NCBI GenBank assembly: GCA_022570795.1
Contig: JAKUDP010000004.1
Location: forward strand, 868,001 to 932,000
Source of the DNA: Sphaerulina vaccinii
Taxonomy: Eukaryota > Ascomycota > Dothideomycetes > Mycosphaerellales > Mycosphaerellaceae
Reading direction: 5' to 3'
DNA: 64,000 bases
The first letter of the stretch is position 1. The number at the start of each line of letters is the position of its first letter. The notes under the pieces were generated by a model. The model was not told the origin of the DNA. It worked only from the letters and a program-made list of their open reading frames with translations, and made no database searches. Shown here one piece after another: positions 1 through 10,476 of this stretch. Position numbers and translations under genes: made by a program.

Positions 1-930
1 GCCTTCAAAGATCACTCGATCAACGGTGGACTTTCAGGAGGTGAGCAAGCATACACGTTCATGAGCTTATCTTAAGCAGTTTTGACCTACGAGGTAGCTT
101 AATGCAGCATACGAGGTCTTGTCAGACGATGTGTTGCGAAACAGATACAACTCACGCTATCCAGTGATCAAGGCACAATGGGACGAGTACGAGAGACATC
201 TCGAAGTCTGGAAGAAGAAACGGGCAAAAAGAGCAAAGTACACTCAGGAGATGGTCATCATTCGCAGCGTGAACGATGAGTTCAAGGTGCATGGGCATAT
301 GCTAAAGGATCGTTCTACGTTCTTTAGGAGAGAGATCGAGAAGCCAGGAGAAACTACTATTCGCTTTCCTAATGAGGACGATATAGTGGCTGCTTACGTC
401 CATTGCGTATACGAAGGTGAGATACAGACAGAGCTCTCGGAGGCCGTACTTCAAGCCCAAGAAGAGGCTGGAATCCCAGGAACGATCAAGGCCGAGTTCA
501 CATTTCTCGCACAACTTTACGTCTTTGGAGAAAAGATACAAGTAAGCTCTCTTACACATGCACATACCGTTCTGCTGCTCTCACTAACACATCGCACCTG
601 CTACAGGACAACGCCTTCTGCAACCAAGTCATCACATCCCTCGCAGAAACCATCGACAAACGCGACGCAGCCGGCGGGCGCTTTTTCCCGAACTGCAAAG
701 TTGTCACAGCAATCTACCAAGGTACACCTATTGGAAGTCCTGCCAGACAGATGATGGTGGATCTCTACGCTGAGAATGCTGGTAAACACTGGTTTCCCCA
801 ACAAGGATATCAGTACTATCATGCCGAGTTCGCGTACGATTTGGTGAGAGAAGTGTTGGTGCATAAGAATCAGTGTCCACCAAAAGGATTGATTGTGGAT
901 CAATGTCAGAAGTGGTTCAAGAAGCGATGA
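1..930 (+). CDS. BTB/POZ-domain protein with J-domain-like N-terminal fragment (5' partial)
   Basis: The gene enters from the left edge. Exons are <1-40, 108-541 and 607-930; both introns have GT..AG ends and the phases join without a break. The first residues visible across the first junction read GAYEVLSDDVLRNRYN, which resembles the last helix of a DnaJ J-domain (AYEVLSD..RR.YD). A basic helical linker follows (KKKRAKRAK). Then comes a BTB/POZ fold of the fungal type: a 'VNDEFKVHGHMLKDRSTFF' core, acidic 'FPNEDDIVAAYVHCVYEGEI', then 'LYVFGEKIQ' running into exon 3. BTB domains mediate protein-protein contacts, often as cullin-3 adaptors. The HPD motif that would prove a J-domain lies outside the window, so the J-domain part is inference. 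The BTB call is firmer. No start codon is present; the TTG at 119 lies inside exon 2 and is not a start. Confidence 0.7.
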
Positions 931-1531
931 TCAAGAGGATGATGATTGATGGTCTGTAGATGTTTGTCTACACTTTTCGTATTTCTTTGAGCGTGTTATA
1001 TACCCAATTCACGAAGCTCGCGCTATCTGCGGCAATTGTTCAATCATTGGCAGTCACAGAGTTTGAGCCTTCTGGATCAGTGTTGCCTCTAGTTTGTTCA
1101 CACTCCTACACGACGCGACTGTGCTATCCGTATACTGGCCTCACATCAAGTAATGTGCTGACCAAAGCGGGCTCGTAAGCGCGAAGCTGTTGACACTCAC
1201 TCCAAAGCGGGTGAGGTCAGAAAGAGCGCCAACTTCAGCTTTCACGCTCCATTCATCACATTCATCACATTCCACTCTTCCCTATCCTTCACACCACTTC
1301 AGACAGACACGATATTGAGAGACATGTTCATTGCATTTCATATGAGCGATACTATACAGGAAGAATTCAGCTTTTGTGAGGCTCGCTGCACAGATCGCAG
1401 CTCATGGGAATTCCTTGTTATCGTCAGCCGTCCCATCACAAACATCCACACCAGAAAGAGCATGCCATCATATCCAAAGAGCCTGGAATCGCGCGTGCTT
1501 GCGCGCGTATTGGCGTCGCGTCAATGGACGC
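931..1531. other. Convergent intergenic region
   Basis: This stretch lies between the 3' ends of the BTB gene and the HVA1-type gene. Both strands have only short open frames without protein-like composition. A small direct repeat of 'cattcatcaca' occurs near 1250-1275. I see nothing else in it. Confidence 0.5.
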
Positions 1532-2365
1532 TTACTTGCTCGCGTTGCGACCTGATCGGCGAGGCTCGCCAGACTCGGTCGCTGCCTTCTTCTTTGGCTT
1601 GGGCTCCTTCTTGGGCGCAGAAGTGCCGTTCTTCGCTGGTCTGCCCTTTTTCTTTGGTGCCTCCTCGCCATTCTCCTTCTTCTCGTCCTTCTTGCCGTCC
1701 TTCTTGGCAGCGCCCTTCTTCTGCTTCTTGGCGCCAGACTCCTCGTCCTTCTTCTCTTCAGCCGTATCTTCGGCCTTGCGCTTATCGCCAGTCTCGGCAT
1801 CGCCATTCTCTTTCTTCTCGGAGTCGCCGTTCTCCTTCTTTTCATCTGCTTTCTTGGTGTCCTCTTCGGTCACGGTCTTCTCCTCGCCCTTGTCCTCCTT
1901 GTGCTTGTCGCCGGCCTTCTCGACATTGAGTTCAGAGGCCTTCTTCACGACATTGTTACCGGAGCGTTCAATGACAACAGCTGGATTATCTGGTTCGGCA
2001 TTCTTGGAGACTACATTGTCGTTCTTGGTCGTGATCTCGGCCTTGCCATCCTCCTTGACCTCGGCAACAGTGCCACCTGGCTTGCTACCGGACCAGTTCC
2101 AGGAGACTATATGCGAGAAGACGCGTCAGCCATGGGTCTTGCGTGCAATGCAGTGACAATATCATGTTGGCTCAGCAGTGAGACTGGATGACTAAGCAAA
2201 CCTGGACAACCAGGAGCTCTGACCCGGTTGCGACAAGACGATGCCTGGCAGCATTGAGGTGGCGCCATCGTCGCCAACGCGTCAAAGACCTCGAGGATAT
2301 GTCTGCGATCGAACTGGGAAGTATGGCTTACCATTATCGCCCTCCTTGATCTCCTTGTCTGCCAT
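1532..2365 (-). CDS. Hypervirulence-associated (HVA1-type) TUDOR domain protein with charged nuclear tail
   Basis: Two exons on the minus strand, 2365-2332 and 2106-1532, flank a 225-nt intron (gtaagcc...atag). Splicing gives MADKEIKEGDNVSWNWSGSK, the start of a TUDOR-like domain (HVA1 family). The domain continues through GGTVAEVKEDGKAEI and NPAVVIERSGNNVVKKASEL, about residues 8-65. The remainder is almost wholly Lys/Glu/Asp/Asn and includes a repeated EKKENGD element, KRKAEDT and KKQKKGAAKK stretches that look like nuclear localisation signals, and an AT-hook-like KKKGRPAKN near the C terminus, ending RRSGRNASK. The protein is about 202 residues. A nuclear, DNA- or chromatin-associated role is inferred from the tail. 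The family name comes from a Cryptococcus study and does not by itself indicate virulence here. Confidence 0.75.
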
Positions 2366-4652
2366 TGTATGAGAAGCTGGCTGCTGTGGAGCAGTTCTTG
2401 GCGCAAAGTGTTTGGTGGGTGGTGTGAATGCGGCGCGATGTTCAGTGAGCTATCAATGTCGTCGCGAGATGCTCTGCGATGGTATGAGATGGTGGGAGAA
2501 GGGAAAATGAGATGAGAAGAGGAGGAGTGGTGAAAGGAAGGCAGAGGTGCAGTCGAGGACTCGAGGGAAAGCTCGACTCTGAGTGGTGGAGCTCGGGCAC
2601 TCCAGCCATCTGGGGTTGCGTTGTGCCGTCAAGCGTCATTGCTTGCTGCCATGGATACTGCCGATCCTGTCTTGCTTTACTCTACCAAGATTTGTCCATT
2701 AAACTATCTGACCATACCATCAAAGCGTTACGCGAGGAGCTGGGCGACGCTACGATATCTCCTCGTGTACAGCGATGTGTATTGTTCTGAAGCACTGATG
2801 GTTCTTCGCCGGCTGTTGGCAATGTCAGCTTCACTAGAGTTTCGACAAACGTTCTGAACAGCACACCTTGTTCAGAGTTGTATCGGACGAGTTGACATAA
2901 AACCAGGCCAATAACTTTCGAGGTGAGACGGCTCATTATTATGCTCACATATGCTTCGCTACTGTATGGCTTGGTCAGTGCCATAGTCAGACGAGTCATG
3001 AACGCGTGTCACATATCGCTGCAGCGTTACCGACGAGCACCAATGCCATGGAACGACGGCGGACATTTATCACTCCAGCTACCAACAGTGAAGGTATATC
3101 AGGAGTTTGAAGCAGCTTTGGGATACGCTCTAGAATGGTCACAGTGTTCACGACCATACAAAGCTCCATGTCGAGACCCACTGATAAGTGGCTGATTAAC
3201 TTGAGCATCGAATAGCCTGAGGAGAACTGATGTTTGCAAATCCTGACATGTCCCGTTGTTCGTCTCAATAGGAGGATGCGTGATTTATATGCTTGAAGCG
3301 ACATCTCGAGTGTCCTACTACTTCATCTCGAGGACTTCAGCAACCAGCTGCCACTTCAGTTTCGGGATGCAGCCCTTGCAATTGTATGATGAGTGATACA
3401 GTTCGTAGTGAAGGAGAGTCTCTCGTGGCTTGCTTGTGGTCGGTCAAATTGTTGGCGGATATTGAGGCAACATTGGAAACAGACATGAGTTTGTACTGAC
3501 GTTCATACAGAATCCAGAAAAATGACCTTCCCAAAATATTGCTAATTCATAAATTCGTAGATTACACTCTGGATATGAGCTTGATCGCAGCCACTCCTTC
3601 CAGACATTCTCAAATAGCCACAAGAACTCAGAGTCTCTCCTCAGAGCGCATATTCGAGCACCTCGCCGTCGTCCCACCAGTACTCTAAGATAGTGCTCAA
3701 CCAGACCTAGAGCAGTGAAGCAATGATCCTAGACCAGGCAAACGCCGGTGCGAGGCGATGCTGAGTGACATTTCGGTCGCGATCCCAGATGCAGAAGTGC
3801 GGGTGGTACTCAAAAGAACACTTCCATGCTTAAGACCCAACAAGGAGCAGTGCAGTACGAATTCAATATCTTTGTGCTCTGCAGATGAGACCGTATCGAC
3901 TGTCCAGCGCTCATGCTCATGCTGCTAGGATCATGGACTATGAAAAAGAACTTGCGATCGTTGGTTCCTTCACTGGTCCAGTCAAGGCTAGATCAGTTTC
4001 TCTTCTTTGGTGAGTACGCATGACCTTCTCGCGGACGGAACTGCTCCATCAAAGCCGTGGTAAGGCAGACATGTGTGAGCTAAGACTGGCCAACGAAGTG
4101 CTTTTCGATGTCCAGCTTCATGCCTACATGTGTTGGTCATCATAGGAGACACGCTTCTGCCATATATACATGACTTCTCACTCTTTGAAGTGTTGAAGCC
4201 GTCAATAGTTGTTACTCGAGATATGCTTCAACGCGCGCAGTGTGCTCCTCTTGCTGGTAAGTCTCTGGTCACTTCTTGTAGTGGTCTCAGAACCAAGATA
4301 TTGCTCGCAGTGCCTTCGCGAGAGAGTACTGTATGCAACACGAAGGTGAAGTGAAACCGGAGGCAAAGTGAGGCAAGGAAAGCACAGACGTCATTCGTGG
4401 TTGCCTTTTTTTCTGATTGGGCTGCGGACTTGCCGCGCCTTGTCAACTTTTTCTTCGTCGCAACGAAACTTCCTTCTCTTGCACTAAGACATCGACCTCC
4501 CTCTCTCCACTCACCACATCTTTTTCTTTCAAACAACCTCATCTCGAGTGCGACATCAGCTACACACTCGACGCACTCTTTGAACCACTCGAATCCACAC
4601 GAAACACTCCTTCCCGAATTCTCGACAGTCACTACAAATCAGCCTCGCGACA
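2366..4652. other. Intergenic region, divergent promoters of HVA1-type gene and DBP2
   Basis: This 2.3-kb stretch between two divergent genes has only short, scattered open frames on all strands and no recognisable protein. The last 200 bases before DBP2 are rich in CT runs (for example around 4440-4560), as is common upstream of highly expressed fungal genes. I support no gene here. Confidence 0.5.
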
Positions 4653-7146
4653 ATGTCTTACGGCGGAGGCTACGGTGGCTCGCGCGGCGGAGGCTACGGC
4701 GGTGGCGGAGGAGGATACTCTAACGGGTACGACAGCAGTGGATATGGCAACGGCTCTCAACCTCGCTACGATGATCGTAGCACCTACTCCTCTTATGGGT
4801 AAGCACGAAAATCAGGCGCCGATGAGGGCCTACGTATAACCCAACTTTTCATTACACACATACACATCATCCATTTCGAGTCATCAGCTAACATTTCTCC
4901 TACAGAGGCGGAGGCGGCGGCTACCAAGGTGGCGGCGGTGGCTACTCGAACGGCGGCTCGAATGGCTACCAAGGCGGCGGCGGTGGCTATGGAGGCGGAG
5001 GAGCTGGAGGCGGCGACCGCATGAACAACCTTGGCGCTGGACTTCGCACACAGACCTGGGATCTTAGCACCATGCCCAAATTTGAGAAGTCGTTCTACAA
5101 GGAGCACCCAGACGTTGCAGCTCGCACACAAGCCGAAGTTGATGAGTTCCGTCGCAAGCACGTTATCACCATTCAAGGCCGCGATGTGCCAAAGCCAGTC
5201 CACACATTCGACGAGGCTGGTTTCCCCAACTACGTTATCAGCGAGGTCAAGGCACAAGGCTTCGCAGCACCCACCGCTATTCAGTCGCAAGGTTGGCCGA
5301 TGGCCCTTTCTGGTCGTGATGTCGTCGGTATTGCCGAGACCGGATCAGGAAAGACCCTCACCTACACTCTGCCCGCTATCGTGCACATCAACGCACAGCC
5401 ACTTCTCGCACAGGGCGATGGTCCTATCGTCCTGATCCTGGCACCAACCCGTGAGTTGGCTGTTCAGATTCAAGAGGAGGTCAGCAAGTTCGGAAAGTCC
5501 TCGCGCATTCGCAATACATGTGTCTACGGAGGTGTGCCAAAGGGTGGTCAAATCCGCGATCTCGCTCGTGGCGTTGAGGTTTGTATCGCCACTCCTGGTC
5601 GCCTCATCGACATGCTCGAGGCTGGCAAGACCAACCTGCGCCGTGTCACCTACCTCGTGCTCGATGAGGCTGATCGCATGTTGGACATGGGTTTCGAGCC
5701 ACAAATCCGCAAGATCATCGGCCAGATTCGTCCAGATCGTCAGACTTGCATGTGGTCCGCTACTTGGCCAAAGGAGATTCGCCAAATGGCAAACGACTTC
5801 CAGCAAAACTTCATCCAGGTCAACGTCGGTTCCCACGACCTGCACGCCAACGCCCGCATTACCCAGATCGTCGAGGTCGTCTCCGACTTCGAGAAGCGTG
5901 ACAAGATGCTGCGTCACCTAGAGAAGATCATGGAGGATAAGGCCAACAAGATCCTCATCTTTACCAGCACGAAGCGTGTCGCCGATGACATCACCCGATT
6001 CCTCCGACAGGACGGCTGGCCTGCTCTGTCCATTCACGGTGACAAGCAGCAAAACGAGCGTGATTGGGTGCTCAACGAGTTCAAGACGGGCAAGAGCCCA
6101 ATCATGGTTGCCACTGATGTGGCTTCTCGTGGTATCGGTATGCTTGCAATTTTCCCCAACCCCATCCCTTCCTTTCCCTTTCCACCCGCTCGTAAGTGTG
6201 GGGTCTGTCATGTTGAAGCTGCACTCTGTACGCTCGGCGTGCACACATAATCATTCGCGTCTAGGGCTGTTAGTGTTCCTTTGTTCTTCTTAGGATCCTT
6301 GGAGACTTCCTCGGCAAAGTTTTGCTTTGCCGTGTCTTTCTGTTTCTCTGCTCCCGCTGCCCATCTTCAGAGAAATGGATAACGAGTCTTTTGTTGCGTT
6401 GGTGTCACAGCTGCGCGCGTCCAAGGATCCCACCAGGAGAATGTTGCTTGCACAGCCCAGTGAAGACATTTGGATGTACTATGTGCGCGCAAGAGCGTGA
6501 TGCTCCTTGATCTATGCAAGACAAGGCAGCCATGAGTGACGTATATCGCGCACCCCGACAGATCTCGCATCCGGCAAAGGATTGCTATTGCTCGCTTCAC
6601 TCACCTCCACCATTAACAGCACTGAACTAACATTTGCGCGTTCAAGACGTCAAGGACATCACTCACGTGTTCAACTACGATTACCCAAACAACTCGGAGG
6701 ACTACGTTCACCGCATTGGTCGAACTGGTCGTGCCGGTCGCATGGGTACTGCCATCACCCTGTTCACCACTGACAGTAAGTTCTCCCGTCTACTCGTCGT
6801 CACAATACCTCGACTAACACTTCTTGCAGACTCAAAGCAGGCTCGTGATCTTGTTGGCATCCTCCGCGAGGCCAAGCAGCAGATTGACCCTCGCCTTGAG
6901 GAGATGGTGAGTTTTCCTTGGGCACAACCCAAATCGTGGAGGCGGTGGCGGTGCTAATGGTGGTGTTTAGGTCCGTTACGGAGGTGGCGGAGGCGGTGGC
7001 GGTTATCGTGGCCGAGGAGGAGGTCGAGGCCGTGGCGGTTGGACTGGTAAGCTCAGTTGATGAGAGTGGCGATCTTTATTCACATTGCTGACATCTTCTG
7101 CACAGGCTCGAATAACGCTCCTGTCGGTGGCAACCGTCGCTGGTAG
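4653..7146 (+). CDS. DBP2: ATP-dependent RNA helicase Dbp2 (DEAD-box)
   Basis: Six exons (4653-4798, 4906-6137, 6647-6775, 6830-6906, 6971-7046, 7106-7146) give a protein of about 566 residues. The N terminus (1-85) is Gly/Tyr-rich (repeated GGGGGY) and the C terminus is RGG-rich (RGRGGGRGRGGW), as in Dbp2/p68 proteins. The helicase core is complete: a Q-motif near PTAIQSQGWP, Walker A AETGSGKT (about 192-199), PTRELA, TPGR, DEAD (about 302-305), SAT, then after the long intron RGIDVKDITHV and HRIGRTGRAG. Dbp2 unwinds RNA and acts in mRNP assembly, nonsense-mediated decay and ribosome biogenesis, mainly in the nucleus. The reading frame stays intact across all five junctions. Intron 2 (6138-6646, 509 nt) is about ten times the usual length and lies within motif V, between RGI and D. 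Confidence 0.93.
6138..6646 (+). other. DBP2: Long DBP2 intron 2 with a stem-loop (possible autoregulatory intron)
   Basis: The intron starts gtatgc and ends ttcaag, with a ctaac branch-like site near 6626. It splits the codon between RGI and D of helicase motif V. Inside are a pyrimidine-rich run (about 6160-6190) and a perfect hairpin, cggcaaag at 6312-6319 and ctttgccg at 6325-6332 around a 5-nt loop. Retention would add about 38 codons and stop at 6248-6250, removing motif VI. Yeast DBP2 is known to carry an unusually long intron late in its ORF with an autoregulatory role. Equivalence of function here is inference. Confidence 0.6.
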
Positions 7147-7477
7147 ACGCTCTTTTGACCACGTCTCCTTGCTTCATTGGCTGCATTATGGCATGGCGTT
7201 ACGAGTAGAAAGGAACAGAGGATGGCTTCTTGACTTTGGCATGGATGATACCGCTACTGACAGTGCGTTCCGCGGCGTTCAAAGGAAGAAAACTGATTCA
7301 TGCATTGGCTCTGGCATGAGCCGAGCAAGCTGCCTACGCAGCAGATAGACTGACAGATTAGGTGCGAGAGAACATTGAACGCGACTACTATCTTATACTT
7401 TTCGAGCCACCGCTGCTTCCAATGTACTCTCAGTCCATGACGGCACTCGCTGACATGTGTCTAGAATATCAACATAT
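7147..7477. other. Convergent 3' region of DBP2 and MFS gene
   Basis: This 331-base stretch separates two 3' ends. Nothing other than untranslated sequence is apparent. Confidence 0.5.
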
Positions 7478-9150
7478 TCATTGCATCACCACGAACCGCG
7501 ACCGAGCCCTCAGCGTCGCGCCTTTGAGATAAATGACCCATATTCCTACGATGCCCAATACACTGATGCCTGCCAATACCGAGACACCTTTTCCAATTCC
7601 AAGGTTTGAGTACAATGGCACTCCCACATGGACAGCAGCAGCAGCTAGCGAGGAGCGACAGAAGTCATTGGCTGCAAACAAGCTGGCGGAATAGTCTGGG
7701 TATATCCTTGGCAGATATACGCTGAGACACTGCAAGACGATGAATGTGCCCATGGCATAGATCGTGATACCAGCCAGGCTGACTGCCCAGTGAATGGTAC
7801 CATTTGAAGTCCAGCCGAAGATAGACAACCCGATTGGCAAGAGGAAGGTGCCCAGAAGAGCAGGTCGGAGATGCGCCTCATGGTCAGTGGAGCGGTCTTG
7901 TCGTCCTTCTGCGTTGAGCACTTTGCTGACATAGGCACAATAACAAACTCCGCCGACTACGCATGCCACGATGACACTGAGAAAGGCGAGTCCTAGCTCT
8001 CCTGTGCTAAAACCGTATCGATACGGGTACACTCTTGGAATGGCGTCGAAGAGTGTATAATATGTGGCGTAGATGAAGGACGTGTACAAGTTTGCGACAG
8101 CAACGGCAGGGTCCTGGATGCAGATCTGCACTGGCTTGATGATGGCGTCTCTCAAGCTGCGCATCAGCAGTTTCAGGCGTGCCCATACACTGTCGCGAAA
8201 TGGATCCTCTTTCTGATATCTCCAGGAGAGTGCCTGAGCTCTCCTTGCCCTCCTCGTCGGCCCGTGCGTCTCGGGCAGGAGCAGAACCAGAATGCAAGTC
8301 GGTGCTGCCAGCCACGCGATCTCCCACATTCCCCATCGCCAGCCTTTGACCGGGACCAGATAGGCGGCGAACAATGGACCCAATGCTGGTCCGCAGTATG
8401 CAGCAGCAATCCATACAGCCAGTGGGTATGGCACAGAAGAGTCGGAGAAGATGTCATGCATGGTAGCTCCGCCTATAGCAAGACAAGGACTGCCGAAGAA
8501 TGCTTGCAGGAATCGAAGAACGAGAAAACCATGCCAATTCTGGACCACAGCAGTCAGGATGCTGAAGCAGAGGAATGGTATGAATGTCACGGCATATACT
8601 GGACTTCTGCCAATAAAGCTCAATTCAGAAATTGGTGCAAAGAGCAGTGGTCCGAGGCCATACGCGAAGACATAGAGCGAGAGTCCTAACAGCGCTTCTT
8701 GCTCACTAATGTTGAACTCTAGCATGACTTCTGGGAGGCCAATGACATATATGGCTGAAGCTGTGTAGACGACGAAGCTGTTGCAAGGTCAGTCTCTTAC
8801 AAGTGTCCCTGGTGAACATGTCGGAGCACTCACGTGTAAAGGCAGATGACTCCAGCAACAGCAATTCGTTTGTAGGTCGGCCAAGTGTGCGCATCGAGAA
8901 GGAGATGTTGTCCATCACCATCTCCCTTGAGCTCTTCAAGCGCAGTGCGAGCATGAAGAACGAGCTTTGAGTTGCGATGTCCATCGATCAGCTTGCTGCC
9001 TCTGGCACTTCGAAGACCTGCTGATCCAGTATAGCCGCCCTCTTGGGGTATGAGAATGATGGTATCGTCCTCCGCTTGCGAGAAAGAATGAGTTCCAGTC
9101 AGCCAGTGAACGAAAAGGCCAACAGAGCTCTCGGCGATGAAGGACAGCAT
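7478..9150 (-). CDS. MFS multidrug-type transporter (DHA1 family)
   Basis: Two exons (9150-8834 and 8777-7478) flank a 56-nt intron, giving about 538 residues. The N-terminal cytosolic part starts MLSFIAESSVGLFVHWLTG, like fungal FLR1/benomyl-resistance-type DHA1 proteins ('RDS.xG.LV..L..' followed by an acidic YAEE-like stretch). The first membrane helix follows WPTYKRIAVAGVICLYT and runs across the splice site into FVVYTASAIYVIGLPEVM. Later marks include a GLSLYVFAYGLGPLLFAPISE helix pair, GGATMHDIFS and GWRWGMWEIAWLA before an LLPET loop, typical of 12-helix DHA1 drug:H+ antiporters. The role is proton-driven export of small hydrophobic compounds at the plasma membrane; the substrate is unknown. 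There is no neighbouring biosynthetic cluster, although an acyl-CoA oxidase-like gene lies upstream. Confidence 0.85.
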
Positions 9151-10476
9151 GCTTTGTGTGGTTCGCAGAACAGGACTTGACTTTGTCTGCCCAAGTCTTC
9201 AAGCTTTTAGCTCTGTCGACATGATGGTCACTTGGCATGGCGGTAGTCTAACAGGTGAGTATGACAGGCTTCCATACTGATCGTTCTACCAGTGGGTATA
9301 GCAGGCCACCATACTGAAACATCCTGTTTAACATATATAGTGCCCGCTCCCGCGACGTGGTCCGAGTTGCACTCTGGGAGCGAAACACCCGAGTGATGCG
9401 AGATATGCTCAAAGCAGTGCACATCGAGCAATGGAGATAGTTCTGTATCGCCGAAGGAGCACTCTTCAACAGATTCATTTCGAAGCCGAATCTGGTAAGC
9501 ATATCGCATGACTGTTACACCAGGCTATCCTGCATCGTTTCGTCAACGCATTGTTAAGCAGATCTGACAATGACTAACAAGGTATGCTGCGCTGATCGAG
9601 AAACATGTCACACATAGTGATCTTCCCTGACACCCATCAAAGTAGGTATGTCTGTGCTTGAGGCAGTACCCTACTCCACTCAGTAATCGCCACCGAACTC
9701 CACTCAGTGAAGCACTCTGCAGCAGAGTGGCTTATAGTGGATCCATACAGCAAGAGTGCCCCACGCGAAGGCGTCCGGGGAGTCGGAGTCATGACCTGAG
9801 ATATGAGTGGCAAGAGCATAGACCTGTGTCTCATCGCTGCAGCAGGTCTCGATGAATTGAGCCAATCACACATTATCAGGCTGCTCAAAACATAGAAGCC
9901 TCTGAATACAGCTGGAAGCAAGAGATGTCATTCGTGCTACTACGACCTTCGAAGATCTAGTATCTCGTCAATCTTGACGCCAGCGCTCGTAACCATGATA
10001 AGCAAGGTGCCTGCTGGACTACAGAACACTGGCCAGCTTCACTTTACTTCTAGTCTGGTGCGCGGGAGAGTGACTCGCAGTTACCCTCTTGAGCTTCATC
10101 TCATCAGTCTGGTGTTGGCAATAAAACGAAGTGTTGCATGACTTCGCGGGACACTGCACAGCGATCAAGCGTTTTGAGAAGAGTCGGCATCATGAATTAT
10201 CTCCGTCAGCACGAAATGCAAGTATGAACGTTTCATTGTACGAAGCGTGCAGAACACGAAGCGTTGGGTGCTCAATGGGACTTGATCAAAGCTCAGCATG
10301 TGAAGCACGAGTCATCAATGTGAGATGCAGGTGGCTATGATGCGAAGCTCCAGAAGGTATATGAGAGGTCCTATGGAACTGTCTTATGGTGAGCAGCTAA
10401 TCACATACACAGTCCTTCCAGTCTTCACAGTCTTTCTCGAGCATACTCATAGATTATACAACCAGATCGCAACAAT
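9151..10476. other. Intergenic region between divergent MFS and acyl-CoA oxidase-like genes
   Basis: About 1.3 kb with fragmentary open frames of under 100 codons on both strands and no recognisable product. It contains the promoters of the two flanking divergent genes. Confidence 0.45.

Noticed and set aside
1404..2156. A 250-codon plus-strand frame and a 204-codon one (1315-1929), both Ser/Phe-rich
   Set aside because: They are antisense shadows of the Lys/Glu-rich tail of the HVA1-type gene; GAG/AAG codons read backwards give long Ser/Phe frames.
5345..5917. 190-codon minus-strand frame inside DBP2
   Set aside because: Antisense shadow of the helicase core exon, produced by its codon bias.
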